Shown here piece by piece: positions 11,305 to 24,471 of a stretch of DNA of 64,000 bases. The stretch's first letter is position 1; each line of letters begins with the position of its first letter. The notes below the pieces were generated by a model that did not search any database, had not been told where the DNA came from, and saw only the letters and a list, made by a program, of their open reading frames with translations. This DNA comes from Talpa occidentalis (lineage: Eukaryota > Chordata > Mammalia > Eulipotyphla > Talpidae): assembly GCF_014898055.3 (NCBI RefSeq), contig NW_023601104.1, positions 83,001,106 to 83,065,105 of the forward strand, written 5' to 3'. A program made the position numbers and the translations under genes.

Positions 11305-12590
11305 AGTATGAGGAAGAAAGAGTAAAGTTAGCTTATCTTGGTAAGTTTAAAAAAAAAAGTTCCCAGGACTTTTGAGCAAAATATATTTGTAGAAGAAAAA
11401 AATATACAACTGTAACATTTTGCTTACCTTAGGCATTTCCCTAATATACATGGTCTCTGTAATAAAAGGCATTTGAGATGAAAATCAGTTCTTAAACCCG
11501 TTTCCCTCACTTCTTCAATAATGTCTATTTTCTCATTTCCTACTGTGGTGTTATTGGATTCATAACAGCAGTTCTGCTTAGTATCATTTACCTGTAAGCT
11601 AAACCTGCAAATTCTAGGAGTTTCAAATTATAAAATCTGATTTGGTGGCATTATGCTAAATGACAATCAGATGGAAAAGAAGCTGACATAAAAATGTGCC
11701 CAGAAAATGGACCAGTAGGAGTCATTTTCCTTCTACACAGAAACTTCATTGCTGGAGTAAGAATGTATAAATTTACAATGGAATTGTTTAAAATTACACT
11801 TGATAGAGGGAAACAGTAAGATGTAGAGATACAGACTATAATTGGAGGGCACAAGTAATGAGTCATAAGGTATGAGCCAGTGATGGGCCAGTTGTCCCAA
11901 TTACAGAGAAAGCATCTGGGGCAATACCTTAACATTCTGAGGCTCAGTTTCGTTTGGCTATTGAAAGAGTTGCTATAAAATAGGAAATATACTAGCTTAG
12001 ACTGGATAATGAGCAGTTTGTGTAGAAAACAGAAACAACACTGTCTCTTTCCATCAAGAAGGGACATAATACAAAGAATTAGAAGTTTACGAAACTGAAA
12101 CTGCTGGGTGAGCTGGGGCTGGAAGATCGAGTGAAGTCACCATGATGTGCAGCAGTGACAACTACAAATGAAACTTTTATCACCAAGGAGGATGAGTCAC
12201 ATTTTGACACCAGGAATCAACTGACAAAATCTCCTGTCTGCTATCTTCCAAAGTATTGCACTCTACTGAAGCAACTCTTCATCAACCCCCATCCTTACAA
12301 ATCTTTAACACATGCTTTTCATTTGCAGGACATAAATTAGAACACTGCAGCAAGAGAGTCTGGAGAATGTAATTTCCAAGCTTCCAGCTCTTGCAACAGA
12401 GGCAATATCAGAGGACAGTATGGGAATGAGTTGAGATTATAATGGATGATTCATATAATAAGCTAATTCCACATAGAAAGCAGTAAGAAAACTTGATCCT
12501 TCTTGTCATATATGATTTGCCTACAATATGTAATTCAGATCCATTTCAGTTTGATCTCTGTCAACTGCAGGACAATTAATTCAAAACTCC
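11305..12590. other. No recognisable gene; anonymous DNA
   Basis: A minus-strand frame of 138 codons (11651-12067) has no recognisable domain and ordinary AT-rich composition. I read it as chance. Confidence 0.5.
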
Positions 12591-12878
12591 GTTGTTGTTG
12601 TTTTTTTTTTTTTTAAGATTTATTTATTTATGCATACAAGAGCTGGAGCACAGGCCAGAGATGCGGGGGCGGTGAGAGGACTCACCAGAGACAGAATGGG
12701 GAACAGAACAGGAGATTGACTGAAATACACTGCTGAGGGGAGCAGCGGGTGAGATAGAGATAGGAGAGGTCTGCCTCGTCTTGTGGGTCTCTCCCTGGCT
12801 GGCCAGGGATTGAACTTGGGCTGCAGAGGCTGCACAGTGCTTAACTCTTTGTGCCACCCAGGAGGTCCTCCACTGTTT
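12588..12878 (-). mobile_element. tRNA-derived SINE, type B
   Basis: A reverse copy with a T-run and AAGATTTATTTATTTATGCA at the left (complement of the tail) and the head complement near 12850-12867. Flanks CTCCGTTGTT and CTCCACTGTT look like a decayed target duplication. Confidence 0.9.
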
Positions 12879-13489
12879 TCTTTTTTTACATTCCAGTATT
12901 CATCTTGTTTACTTCTTTCCACAATGCTGTGTTACTCATCCTAAATCTGGTTATATCGTGGTTACAATCTCAAAATTGTACTGTCTTAGTACAACCAGTT
13001 CCCATTTCATGCACACATCATATGCTTTTTACAGATTTTGAAGGGTCTCTGCTGTATGTAGTAATTTATGGAAGTTAACTGAGCCTCCACTATGTTGTAG
13101 AAGCAGCATCTGGAACACTCAGCTACTCCATTGTCACTGCACAATAAGTGAGGGATTGGAGAATTGCTGAGTCAGTTTGGCTAAGAACACTAGTGACACA
13201 GCATAGTTCAACTGCAAGAAGTTGGCAAATGGAATATTTAGTTGAAAGCACTGACTGTGCCTTAATTCTTCTAATCAGCTTTCTATATATTTCAACCAGG
13301 TTACTATTCATAAAATTTCGATCTACTAAAAACCTGGGCTATCCTTTGCACATAAAATACAAATAAAACTTTCTGTTGTAGTCTACCAGACAATATAGGG
13401 TTTGGAATGACAATGTTTGATCTTGCTTCTTATCATGCCTGTTCCTGCTCACTGTAGTTTAAGAAGTTGGTTTATTTTATGCCCTTTAA

Positions 13490-13775
13490 AATATGCCTAG
13501 AGGGGACTCCCTGGTGGCACAGCGGGTTGAGACGCAGCCTATGAAGTTGTCTGCAGCCTCTGCAGCACTAATTCGATCCCTGGCCAGAGAGCTACCCACA
13601 TGATGCAGCACACCTCTCCTGACTCCCCACTGGTCCCCTCAGCAGTGTATTTCAGTCATTCTGACTGTTCTGTTCCCCACTCTTTCTGTGGTGAATCCTC
13701 TCAACCCCCTGTACCTCTGGCCTGTACCCCAGTTCTTGTATGCATAAATAAATCTTTAAAAATATATATGCCTAG
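13490..13775 (+). mobile_element. tRNA-derived SINE, type B
   Basis: Starts GGGGACTCCCTGGTGGCACA. The tail is GCATAAATAAATCTTTAAAA. Imperfect target duplications AATATGCCTAG and ATATATGCCTAG flank it. Confidence 0.92.
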
Positions 13776-13974
13776 GGGGTTTCTGGCCTATAGCTTTGTA
13801 CATGTTGTTTCTTCTTACTTGAATTATTCCCAACAAGTTTTTTACATGACTAGTTTATTCTCATTCTTAGGGTCTCTCCATCCATGTCATCCAACAGTTT
13901 ACTCTCTGATAAAACAGTTTATATCACTTTTCATGAGTATAAATTGTTTATAAGTTTATTGGCTATTTACATCC

Positions 13975-14100
13975 TCTTTAAAGTAAACTTCATGAGGGCC
14001 AGGACAATTTTAGTCTTGTTTTTGCATTGCCCCAATGCATAGAAGTGTCTGGTTCAGAGTAATCATCCCATCAACATATGTTGAATAAAAAAGAAAATTA
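13975..14100 (+). mobile_element. L2 3' end fragment
   Basis: TTCATGAGGGCCAGGACAA, then TGCATTGCCCCAATGCATAG and ATATGTTGAATAAA follow the order of the L2 LINE 3' terminus. Confidence 0.7.
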
Positions 14101-16134
14101 ATAAATTGTATCTATCATAATTGGCCAAAGTGATTAAAAAGTTATCAGTAGAAAATATGGTGATACACAGATGTGGATTAAACAGAGACTACATCTCTTG
14201 ATTTGTCTTTCTCTTAAGTTAGGCAAATTTAAATGCTCTATATATTTTCTCATTTATTAAAGAGTGCTACCTGATAACTTCTGTCTGTCTTTCTTAGACA
14301 TATATACCCATGCACACACACACAACTAAGAAATCAAGATGATAACCTACCCCAAGTAGGAAAAAAAGATCAGTTAAACAAAAAGCATAGGTTGCAAATC
14401 CAAATGCATTGTGCCTAAAACACAAATTGTCATATTTTGCCATTAGTCAATACCTTTTGTTAAAGGTTTTATCAGTTTTGTCTTTGTATAATAGTAATTT
14501 TTTTTTCTTCCTTCATGCATATACCCATCCTTGGTGTAACATTTCACCTTTGGGATCTTAATTGGGCTATTAAGGAGTCATCTGGAAAATCATGAAAAGT
14601 AAAATTTGCATGAGTTAGTACCAAGCTCAGTCATGCTTGGCATTTTGTTAATTAAATGAGGTTTTGTGGAAGAGATGCATGAGCACATACTTGCACTCAT
14701 ACAACCTCTGAGTTCCAAGTAGGGTTTGCTTCTTTTGGCTGATCCCAAACAAGGAAATTTGGGGTCCCAAATTTATATCTATATTAGAGGGGATTCTGAT
14801 ACATTCTTGAGTAAAATTGGTATCATTTTTCCTTTCCGAACAAATACCAGTCCCCTAATTGTTTCACTAAAATGTGAACTAGAAAGAACTTATGATATAG
14901 AATATGATTAATTCTCACAGAAACAAAAAGTAAAAGCTTCATTTCTCTATTTCAAAATGGTGGTGCTTTTATTTCAATAAAAAATTAGTGTCAAAGAAGA
15001 CCTAAGAAACTCAAATTAGAGTAAAGAACACATGATTCCAGCCTGAAGAGTGTAGGGTTATTCAGAGTAAATCTTAGGGAAAACCTCAAGAGGCAATGAA
15101 TAAAAAGAAATAATTTACACATTCAAAAAGATAGTTTAGGATTAATATATTAAAAATCATTTCCTTAAAATGTTAGACAAGATAAATTGAAAATATATTT
15201 GAAAATGTATAATTTGAAATTTGAAAATGTGTATTTTAAAATACATATTTCATATACCTTAGTTATATATTAAGGTATATATAAACAAGGTATAGAAAAA
15301 AAATTTTTTTATAGTAATACTTAGGTTTTGGTCTTGGGAGAACATTTTAAAAAATACAATACAAGTATGAATGTTACCCATAATAGGACTAGTTTCCCAT
15401 TCAATAATTGATTAATGAATGGACCAATTAAAATAATACAAAAGTGAGGGATGAGATTAAGCATATGAATAGTCTTTTAGAACTATGTAAATTGATTTGA
15501 TTACATGCCAACAAAATATCAATGTGGATGAAATATTAGCTGCTCTTACTCCTATCTGATTTTCTCTAGTGTAACATAAGAAGAAAAATGTGTTATTCAG
15601 AGTTATACATATTATGGTTTATGTGGTGGAGATGAAGCCACTTTTCCTAAACTATGAATTAGAGAAAGTCCTTAAAGAACCTCAACAGCAGCAGAAAAGT
15701 GTTCCATGATCAAATGAGCTTGGGAAATGCTGAGTTGTAAAAAATTTAACCATGATATTTGCTGGGGTTTGATCAGTTTTTATGTAACTAGAGGCCACAG
15801 CCTCAGAGGGTGGTATGATGTACAACAATCTCCAAACCAATTTTTTATTGGATTTTATTCTGTGAAATATAAACATATATTCTATGGAGTATAAACCATT
15901 AAATACATGTTTTCCCAAAACTTAATGGATAATGGAACAATTTAGTAAAAAACAAATTGAGGTTGATCTGTTCTTTTTAAAATGTTGTGAAAAAACTTTT
16001 GTTGGAAAAATTCCTGTTGAATTCTGGAGACTTCTGTAAGAGACAACTTCCAAGAAATCTGGAGGAATGACTTTGCTCAATACAGGGAGGCGAGATGGGA
16101 GTAGGTCAAATTAGGCAGCTTTAACTCTACGCAT
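14101..16134. other. No recognisable gene; AT-rich DNA
   Basis: Nothing here that I can name. Short AT-rich inverted repeats occur near 15230-15295, for example TATACCTTA..TAAGGTATA. No ORF of note is present. Confidence 0.5.
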
Positions 16135-16438
16135 AAGGGCATCCACAGGGCCTCCATGGTGGCACAAGGGGTTAAGCACAGCACTGTGAAGCTATCTGCA
16201 GCCAATCCAGCACAGGTTCAATCCCCAGTCAGCCAGGGAGCTACCCACATGGCACAGCAGACCTCTCCTGTCTCAACCGCTGCTCCCCTCAGCAGTGTAT
16301 TTCAGTCAGTCTGCCTGTTCTGTTCCCCACTCTGGCTCTGGTGAATCCTCTCATCCCCCACACCTCTGGCCTGTACCCCAGTTCTTGTATGCATAAATAA
16401 ATAGATCTTAAAAAAATAATAATAAGGACCTCCACAGA
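16135..16438 (+). mobile_element. tRNA-derived SINE, type B
   Basis: Head GGGCCTCCATGGTGGCACAA, tail GCATAAATAAATAGATC. Target duplications AAGGGCATCCACAG and AAGGACCTCCACAG (16135-16148, 16425-16438) differ at two positions. Confidence 0.92.
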
Positions 16439-16609
16439 AGGGATTGCAGACAAGTAGAGACCAGAGTTCTGAAAAAGTCTTTGATACTATAGTTAGTAAG
16501 TGACTGAGCACTTGTAAAACCTCACAGGCTAATCACAGTCTCTGGAGAGCAGCAAACTCATTTCCTCACATGGATGTTTTATCTATTTGTCCTTGTAAAA
16601 ATCCTTTCC

Positions 16610-16800
16610 TTTCCTTTAGACTAACTACTTCATATTTATCCTTCAAGAGCCTCCTCAAATTATGCTCTCACTATCAAGCCTGTCCAAGAAGTCTTTCTTG
16701 ACCACTCAATTCTCATCCTTTACATCATTTGCCTCTGTTTTTCTCTCACAAATAATTTTTTACTTTGTATAATGGGGAGCAATAACAAATACATACTTAT
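16610..16800 (+). mobile_element. L2 LINE fragment
   Basis: GAGCCTCCTCAAAT, TCCAAGAAGTCTTTCTTGAC and TTTGCCTCTGTTTTTCT follow the L2 3' region (the 'caagaagccttccctgacc' block). Diverged and non-coding. Confidence 0.65.
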
Positions 16801-16964
16801 TTGTGTGTCCCCTTGTGTAACTTCTCTCCCTTCATGCTCTCTGCAAGAATAAGAATGCTTTCATTGCCCACCACTGTGCAGACCCAAAGATGGTGCCTGT
16901 GCCATCTTTGATGGATAGATGAATGTGGCCTCAGTGTAATGGAATGTTGCTGAGGTACCCTTAA

Positions 16965-17110
16965 AGACCTGCTTTCAAATTCTGGCTCTGCCATTTATCA
17001 GCTGTAGCTCCTCTCCCAAATCCCCTTAGGATAGTTCCTCTATAGAACTATTCCTCTACAGAATAGGTACAATTTTACCAATCTTATAAGAGCTTGCCGA
17101 GAACTAAAGG
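16965..17110 (+). mobile_element. MIR fragment
   Basis: TTTCAAATTCTGGCTCTGCC followed by ATTTATCAGCTGTAG is the MIR head-to-core transition, then a decayed core. Confidence 0.7.
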
Positions 17111-17701
17111 ACTATAAAGTGAAACTAAACTTCTCAGAAGATTTTAGGCAGTTGATAACTACTGAATATTTAACAATCACTTTTACTTTTTTCAATTAAT
17201 TATCACATAACATGCATAGTTCCAATCTCCTAAAGTAAAATATAACATTATGCCTCTGAGAGAAATAAAATTCTATTAAAAGTTACTATTTAAAACAATC
17301 CACAGTAACTAAAACTCTGGAACATATTTTTGTTTCCATGGATTCAATGCTTTTTATTGGTAATTAGTATCTGAAGACATTATGGCAAAATCTATTTTGC
17401 AAAATATTTTCATTAGCCTTAATCAATCAAATGTAGTACCCCATTCAAGCTCACTGTAAAGCCCACACATTTATTTCAAGGGTCTCAAGGGTCTCAAAAG
17501 AGCCTTAATATCCTCCCTAGACACCCATTGCTTTGGTGTCAGAGGAAAACAAACTAAATTTATTTTAATTACAACAAACACTTTTGCAGCCTCATGTTTA
17601 GGGAAGAAAATGCATGAAAAATCATGAATTTCTATTGTTACAAGGAGAACAGTAGCCTTTGGTTCATTCTCAAGTCAATTTATTTCAAAATATCATGCAC
17701 T

Positions 17702-18046
17702 AGGTCCTCCCTGGTGTGCAAAGCTAAGTCTTAGTACTATGAAGCTAGGGGCAGCCACTGCAGCATGAGTTTGATCCCTGGCCAGGGAGCTGACCCACAT
17801 GGAGCAGCAGACCTCTCCTAACTCACCTACTGCTCCCCTCAGCAGTGTATTTCAGTAGATCTGCCTGTTCTGCTCCCCACTCTGTCTCTGGTGAATCCTC
17901 TCACCCCCACCCCCACACCTCTGGCCTACACTCCAGTTCTTGTATGGATTTGCATTCAAAAACCTGCATGGATTTGCACACAAGAACTTGTATGGACTTT
18001 AACCCCTTGGGCCACCAAGGAGGCCCTAAAATAAACCTTTAAATAT
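17702..18046 (+). mobile_element. Type B SINE with tail minisatellite and inverted head
   Basis: A recognisable type B SINE runs from TCCTCCCTGGTGTGCAAAGC to about 17945. Its tail is replaced by three imperfect units of about 24-26 bp starting TGTATGGATT or TGCATGGATT (about 17941-18000). A reverse-complement copy of a SINE head follows (about 18000-18026, TTGGGCCACCAAGGAGGCCC), then ATAAACCTTTAAATAT. The result is a fold-back element. I see no clean target duplication around the composite. Confidence 0.85.
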
Positions 18047-18080
18047 ATATATCATATATATATTTATATATATATATATC
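18042..18080. repeat. (TA)n microsatellite
   Basis: Interrupted TA repeat that follows the tail of the preceding SINE and probably grew from it. Confidence 0.9.
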
Positions 18081-19424
18081 ATGTTCTAGCATGCTCTATT
18101 TAATAGTGATAGAATTGGGGCTAAAGTTCTAGATAGAGGGGAAAAACCGAGCCATTTTAGGGGAAAATCTTGAGACATGTCAGTATTGCCTAAGCATCCA
18201 ACTATCGCTCTTAAGTCAGCTATTCCCTTAAAATCTTCCTGATTTATATAAATATTCCATCTTGTAACACACATTTAACTGAGAAAATGTTACATGACAA
18301 AAACTGGGAATAAAGCAGTAAATCAAATACAATCCTTAACTTCAAATTGCAATAGTAAAGAAAGCAGAACTAAGCAGGAAATCTTGATGAAGAAAGCTTG
18401 GAAAGTTCGTAGACACATCTCCAACCTCAGTCCCCTATGCCTTGAAGCTAACAAATGTTATAAATACTGGAGACTTGGGAAATATTTGATAAACATCAAT
18501 AAGTTTAAACTGAACTAAAATTCAATACAATAGTTAGAAACTTTTCAAAATTCACAACACACACAATAATCTATTTTCAAACATAATTATCTTCATTTAT
18601 ATACCTTTTTGCCAATACGATTTATGCTCAGTTAACATTCATTGAACATTAAATATGGGTCAAGACCTTTAATATAAATGTTCATAATAAATGTAGTAGC
18701 ATCACATAAAGAGACTGGTGTCTAATATAGAAGAATTATAAAATGAGGTATTAGTAGAAACATGGAATAGGGTCTAAAGGTAAAAACCTGTGTCAGGTTA
18801 CAGTAAATGGTGGGATGAAAATTCACAATCTTTTTTTGAATGCTATTATCTTCATACCACATATTTTTTTGCTGAATGATTGGTAAAAGAAGGGAGTCAG
18901 AGAAAGGATCAAATTTTTAATCTTGGAACAGAAGAGCGGGCCCAGCACAGCCAACAAGGGAAGATGACTCATTTGGAAGGAGACTCGAAAGGAAGAGCTA
19001 ACCATTTGAAGGCTTTCTATGCCCCCTCCCACGTACCCACACACAAAAGATCGTCTTTTCCTCATGTTATTTTCTGGGAACCTTTTTGCACCATCCTTGT
19101 AGAGATATATTGTGTAGCAGAAATAGATCACACTTATTTGCCAGAAGTAGTGTGTGCACATAGTGAGAGGAATAGAAGAGGGTTAGTAGACAGTCTTTCA
19201 ACCAGAAGTAGAAAGTAAGCATATTCATCTTAAGAAATGAAAATGAAACTATGGGTGAAAAATTTGGTTGAAGGCCAAAAATAGTAGGATGTAAAATCCC
19301 AAGAGACTTTTACATGTGTTGAAGCTAAATTTACATATTTAAAGTAGAGAAGTAACTATTATTTTCCTCACTAATATTTCTGAACTATATCTGAAATATT
19401 CAAATTATAATTTATAGTCAAGTA
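18081..19424. other. No recognisable gene; anonymous DNA
   Basis: Overlapping 112-codon frames exist on both strands at about 18823-19218. Neither resembles a family I know. Open frames in both directions suggest a stop-poor stretch, not a gene. Confidence 0.5.
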
Positions 19425-19709
19425 TAATCATTTCTTTTTTTAAAAGATTTATTTATGCATACAAGAACTGGGGTACAGGCCAGAGATGTGGGAGGTGAGA
19501 GGATTCACCAGAGATAGAGTAGGGAACAGAACAGGCAGATGGACTGAAATACACTGCTGAGGGGAGCAGCAGGTGAGTCAGGAAAGGTCTGTTGCCCGTG
19601 TGGGTCACCTTCCTGGCCGGGGATCGAACTCATGCTATCGTGGCTGCAGGTAACTTCATAGGTTGTGTCTTAATCCCTTGTGCCTCCAGGGAGGTCCTAA
19701 TCATTTCTT
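19425..19709 (-). mobile_element. tRNA-derived SINE, type B
   Basis: Reverse copy with its tail at left (AAAAGATTTATTTATGCATA) and head complement GCCTCCAGGGAGG at right. Perfect 12-bp target duplications TAATCATTTCTT lie at 19425-19436 and 19698-19709. Confidence 0.95.
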
Positions 19710-20785
19710 GAAGAAAATAAATAATTGATTTTGTTTTAAAGACTACTTATTACTATACTGACCATTTTGCTGTATTTGGACCTAAAATCTTTACTAGTTT
19801 ACAGGAATTATCTAGTAATTTTAAATTAATATTCTGTAAACTGGATACACTAAGAAAATATTATTTGAATTTGAAAACTTATTTGAATTTAAAAATAAAT
19901 GTCACTGAATTAAAACCCTGAAAATAAGAACATAAATAGGATTAGTTGCATACTCTACCCTTCAATAATGACAAAGCAATCATTTTCTGTACTTGCAAAG
20001 ACTCAGCACATTTGCAGATGAACATGACCATTGGCTGAAGGACTCATTTCTCCCTGTGTCATATCATTGGGGGGTATGTCACATAGAGAGAAGCTGATTA
20101 TCTCAATAAAAATAACATCTAAACCTTCTTGTGATACCTATGTAAGAGAAAGATTAAATGAAATAGACATTGATGGGATTACTTAAAACACCATATGTCC
20201 TATGTGGTGTGACTGAGGTCCCCTTGAAATAAATCTTTAGTGCAGATAATATTCACTAGTATTGGCATAGACTCAAAGGTAATGCAACCTTAGCTCAATT
20301 TACCTTGGAGCTCAGAAATTCCTAAAACAGAAAGCACCTTCTCTTGATTTTCAGGATATAAAGCTGGTGTGAAGTATGATGAACCCAAACAAGAATTCAT
20401 GATATATGGTGAAATAAAGAAAAAATCTGGGCTGGTATCTCATGTTCAATGCAATGTCTTTAGGGACCAGGATGAAAGGCAGTGTTGACACATTACCAAC
20501 AAGTGAAGATATTATACTTTGAGGAAGAAGGTGATGGGAGGGGGTGAAGGAGAGAAAGAGAGACAGAGAGAGAAAGAGAAGAGTTTGACTCAGATATGAT
20601 GTGCTGTTTTATCCACAGTGGGAGAAGAGCACCCCAGTGCTGGGATCCCCAAAGAGTGGACGAGATCAATGGCCAAAACACTGTTATTCTTCAACACTGA
20701 TTCTCTGCAAAGTGAGAAACAAAGAAGATGTGTCCACAACCTGCTTTCCTCTCTGCTTGACCTCAGAAATAATTTGATTAAATAA
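19710..20785. other. No recognisable gene; includes a GA-rich tract
   Basis: Anonymous DNA with a purine-rich GAGA tract at about 20548-20581 and no ORF of interest. Confidence 0.5.
20548..20581. repeat. (GA)n-like purine tract
   Basis: Repeated GAGAAAGAGAGACAGAGAG-type units. Confidence 0.85.
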
Positions 20786-20791
20786 ACATAA

Positions 20792-21060
20792 ATGCCTGGT
20801 GGTGCAGCAGTTGAGTGCTGGGCTGCGAAGTTGCTCGCAGCCTCTGCAGCGCCAGTTCAATCCCCGGCCTCCAGGGAGGTTCCCAATGGCACGCAGACCT
20901 CTCCTGCAGCCTGCTGCTCCCCTCAGCAGTGTACTTCGTCAGTCTACCTGTTCTGCTCCCCGCTCTGGCTCTGGTGAATTCTCTCACTCTCCGTGCTTCT
21001 GACTGTACCCAGTGCTTGTATAAATAAATAAATAAAGCTTAAAATAAATAAATAAATAAA
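20792..21060 (+). mobile_element. tRNA-derived SINE, type A short variant, 5'-clipped
   Basis: It starts at TGCCTGGTGGTGCAGCAGTT, missing the first few head bases. It lacks the GCTGCTCCCCGGCC block that the longest type A copies carry after the B box. The tail is long AAAT repeats (about 21016-21060), and repeated AATAAA units obscure the flanks. Confidence 0.88.
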
Positions 21061-23340
21061 CACCTGCAGTCCTGCAACAGTTCTAGAAAATACAGAGCAG
21101 CTCAAGAAAGCATTTTGGATTGTCAACTTATAAAGGAAGAGGGGGCTTTCGGCAATTAGGAAACAAAAAATAGTGATGTGATATCCATGTCTTGATTTTA
21201 TGAAGCAATAGATAGAAGAAAGTAAAGGTGTAATGAATGGGAAGAGTTTGATCACATAGACACATAGATTTTAAATCATTTCAATTACATTCCAGAGGCA
21301 GCAAAGAAGACATAAAATGCTAATTTGTTTAGGACCACAAGTGACAAAATGTTTCAGTGATTTTTCAACTTTTCAAAGATATCTCCAAAATTAGAAAAAT
21401 AGACCTTTTTTTTTTTTCAGGGGAGAAATTAATACTTAGGGTAAAAAAGATCTTGATAAATATATAAATTTATTGGAAGTTTTGTTAGGACAATGAAAGC
21501 ATTACGTTTCACAAAGTATATAAGGTAATTTTCTTTAAATCCAATACATACTCCCATTCATAAATATTCATAAATATGTATATATCACTAAAATTGAGTA
21601 AGTCCAATGTGAAAATGTATACTTACAAAAACAGGTTTATTTGCTCAACCAATAAATATTGACTGAAAACTTATTGTATACCAGAGTTATTGGAATACTT
21701 AATTGATTATTACCTTTAGAGGAGGGATTTAATTTTTTGTTTTTGTGTTATAATGTATTATTCACTATGAGATCTTAGAAAAATTGTTCAATAAATGCCT
21801 TTAAAAATTGATTTGTTATAATGATCCAGTTTGCTCACAAAATCTTATGATTATGAATAGCAATTTTCTCTATCAGACAAGGTACTAACACTCTGAAGGC
21901 AAATTTAAATCCACCCAACCAGAGAGGGGTCATTTCAAGTGCTGCCTCTTCTTCCAAAAGTTGAATTGCTTGAAACATTCTAGAAATTTTCTCAAGATAT
22001 TCTCATGCATTGTTCATTATAAACATAAATACTAAAGTATTTCTGAAACACATTCTGTATGGTTATTAATGAACTCAGAGCAAGTCAGGTATTGACCATT
22101 GAATTATTTACTAGAGCTCAATTTTTCAAAATTAATGAATTTAGTAATTAGGCGATTCTTTTAAAAGATAACTTAGAAAATAAGAACAGTTCAAAAGTAT
22201 GCATTACGAATATTTATTTACCAGAGTGAAAGACAAGATTGCACACTTTCATTTTAACTTAGTTACTAAAAAATGTATTAAAAGAAAGCATAATAATTTC
22301 ATATCTAGCAATCATGTCTTTTACCAAGAAAATCTTTGTGTTTAGAGAGTTATAATTAAATGAAATAGTCAACAATTTTGATTCCACACCAAAATAGTTT
22401 AGGTTAAACTATTTACAAAGATATGTAGATATACGTTTCATTTTACTTCAAGCTAGAATTGAAACAATATTGCTGGCTCAGAAAGTATAGTCTACAAAGA
22501 ATGGAAATTGCTGCTACTTAAAAAAATATATACACAGCTTTGACCTATCTTGATGGACTGAAGGGATGGTGATGAAAACTGTAATCTTAATAAATCTCCC
22601 ACAGCTAGAGGTTTAAAACTCATACTGTTTCAAATTAGTGAGGACAGCGATATTTATTTGCTGCTGAATTCCAGTCAGCATGGCATTTCAGCAGGAAACA
22701 CTTTATAAGACTTAAACTTATGAGTAGCAAAGTTGAAAACTCAAGTTAAAGAAAAGAAACAGTAACTAAATATACTCAGTGATTCATTAAATCAAAAAGG
22801 AAACACACCAAACATCATCACTTCCTGCTCTTTGTCTTCCTCCCTACCATTGGCTTCTATTACAAATAATAGCTATGAATCCTAACATTAATAGAGCACT
22901 TGATCATTTTCAGAGTTTCGAGATGTGTCATTTCATCAGACAAACATAGATTGAGTTGCAAATACAACTAATAAAAAGCATTACGAACTTACAGAAGTGG
23001 TGACTGAGGGAACATATCCAGTTGTCCAAAATTATATCTTATGTCCATGTGTGAAGAGTGTCAGGAAGATATGTCAGCTCAAGCTGTCCGGTGGTTAGAC
23101 CTCTGCAACAGCTCATTTTGGTATTAAACATGGAATCTACTATCAAATCAAAAATTTCTTTAAGGGAGTTTTCCTTGGCATTCTATTTAAAGCAGAGAAC
23201 TTGTGAGGAATCTAGAAATCCTACCTGTAAATGAGAAACATAATCAAATGGTAATATTTTTTAGCTATTATTTATGTTAGGTAATGTATTGAAGATCCCG
23301 TTCTAATTCACCAGTTTACTTACTATCTGAAAATTACTGA
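21061..23340. other. No recognisable gene; anonymous AT-rich DNA
   Basis: The longest SINE-free stretch so far. A MIR-like trace may lie near 21640-21700. The segment around 22620-22720 is non-repetitive and could be conserved non-coding DNA, but I cannot test that here. Confidence 0.45.
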
Positions 23341-23341
23341 T

Positions 23342-23618
23342 GGGGCCTCCCTGGTGGTGCAGGGGTTAAAGACAGAACTATGAAGCTACTGCCAGCTACT
23401 ATAGCACAAGTTTGATCCCCCACCAGCCAGGGAGCTGGCCCATGTGGCTCAGCAGAACTTTCCTGTCTCGCTTGCTGCTCCCCTCAGCAGTGTATTTCAG
23501 TAGATCTGCCTGTTCTGTTCCTCGTTCTGCCTCTGGTGAATCCTCTCACCTCCCCACATCTCTGGTCTGTACCCCAGCTCTAGTATGCATAAATAAATGA
23601 CTCTTCAATATATATATA
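23342..23618 (+). mobile_element. tRNA-derived SINE, type B
   Basis: Head GGGGCCTCCCTGGTGGTGCA, tail GCATAAATAAATGACTC followed by (TA)n. The flanking duplication is unclear because of the TA run. Confidence 0.9.
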
Positions 23619-23883
23619 TATACTACTGGGGCAGCCTGAACAAGTCAGTCACTGTTTTCACTCTTATCACTGTTTCTCGAACAACAGCCAGATTGAAAAC
23701 ATTTTTTTAATGAAGGAAAAAAAAATAGCCCTTCTAAAAGCAGAAAAAAATAAAAGTGAATAAGAACAGTTTAAGCCTAATACCCAACTGGGCACAATGG
23801 ATATAGAAAATATGGATGGTTGTATAGTAACATCTGTAGCCAGATTCATAATTTACTATAACTTTAAAATGTGATCCAATCTC

Positions 23884-23907
23884 TTTGTTTGTTTGTTTGT
23901 TTGTTTT
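23884..23907. repeat. (GTTT)n microsatellite
   Basis: About six TTTG units. Confidence 0.9.
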
Positions 23908-24163
23908 CCTATTTGTCCCACCACTTAATTTTATAACACTTTTCAGCTAACCTATACAGGGGCAATCATGGTGTTCTTTAAGTTCTTCTAACACGTCTGG
24001 TTAGTAAACACTTTAGGATCCTACTGCTAGCTCAGCAGTAGACAAGCTATAGTCTAAGGGTAAAATTCAATCTACTACCTCACTTGGTAAATAAAGTTTT
24101 ATTGGCCCAAGGTGGCACCCTTCAGTTTTGTATTTTTGATGATGAATTTTGTACTATAAAAGA

Positions 24164-24471
24164 GAATTGAATTGGGGCCTCCCTGGTGGCGCAGCAGTTG
24201 AGCGCTGGGTTGCGAAGCTGCCCGCAGCCTCTGCAGCACCGGTTTGATCCCCGGCCACCAGGCGTGGGTCCCACATGGTGCGCAGACCTCTCCTGCCGCC
24301 CGCTGCTCCCCCTAGCAGTGTACTTCCATCCGTCTGCCTGTTCTGCTCCCTGCTTTGGCTCTCGTGAATTCTCTCACCCTCCCATGCTTCTGACTGTACC
24401 CAGTGCTTGTATAAATAATAAATCTTTAAAATATATATAATATAAAATATTTTTAAAAAAGAATTGAATTG
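24164..24471 (+). mobile_element. tRNA-derived SINE, type A short variant
   Basis: Head GGGGCCTCCCTGGTGGCGCA, B box GGTTTGATCCC (one change), body without the GCTGCTCCCCGGCC block, tail AAATAATAAATCTTTAAAAT. Perfect 11-bp duplications GAATTGAATTG lie at 24164-24174 and 24461-24471. Confidence 0.95.

Noticed and set aside
18823..19218. Overlapping 112-codon frames on both strands
   Set aside because: Open frames on both strands with no homology that I can recognise are expected by chance in 64 kb.
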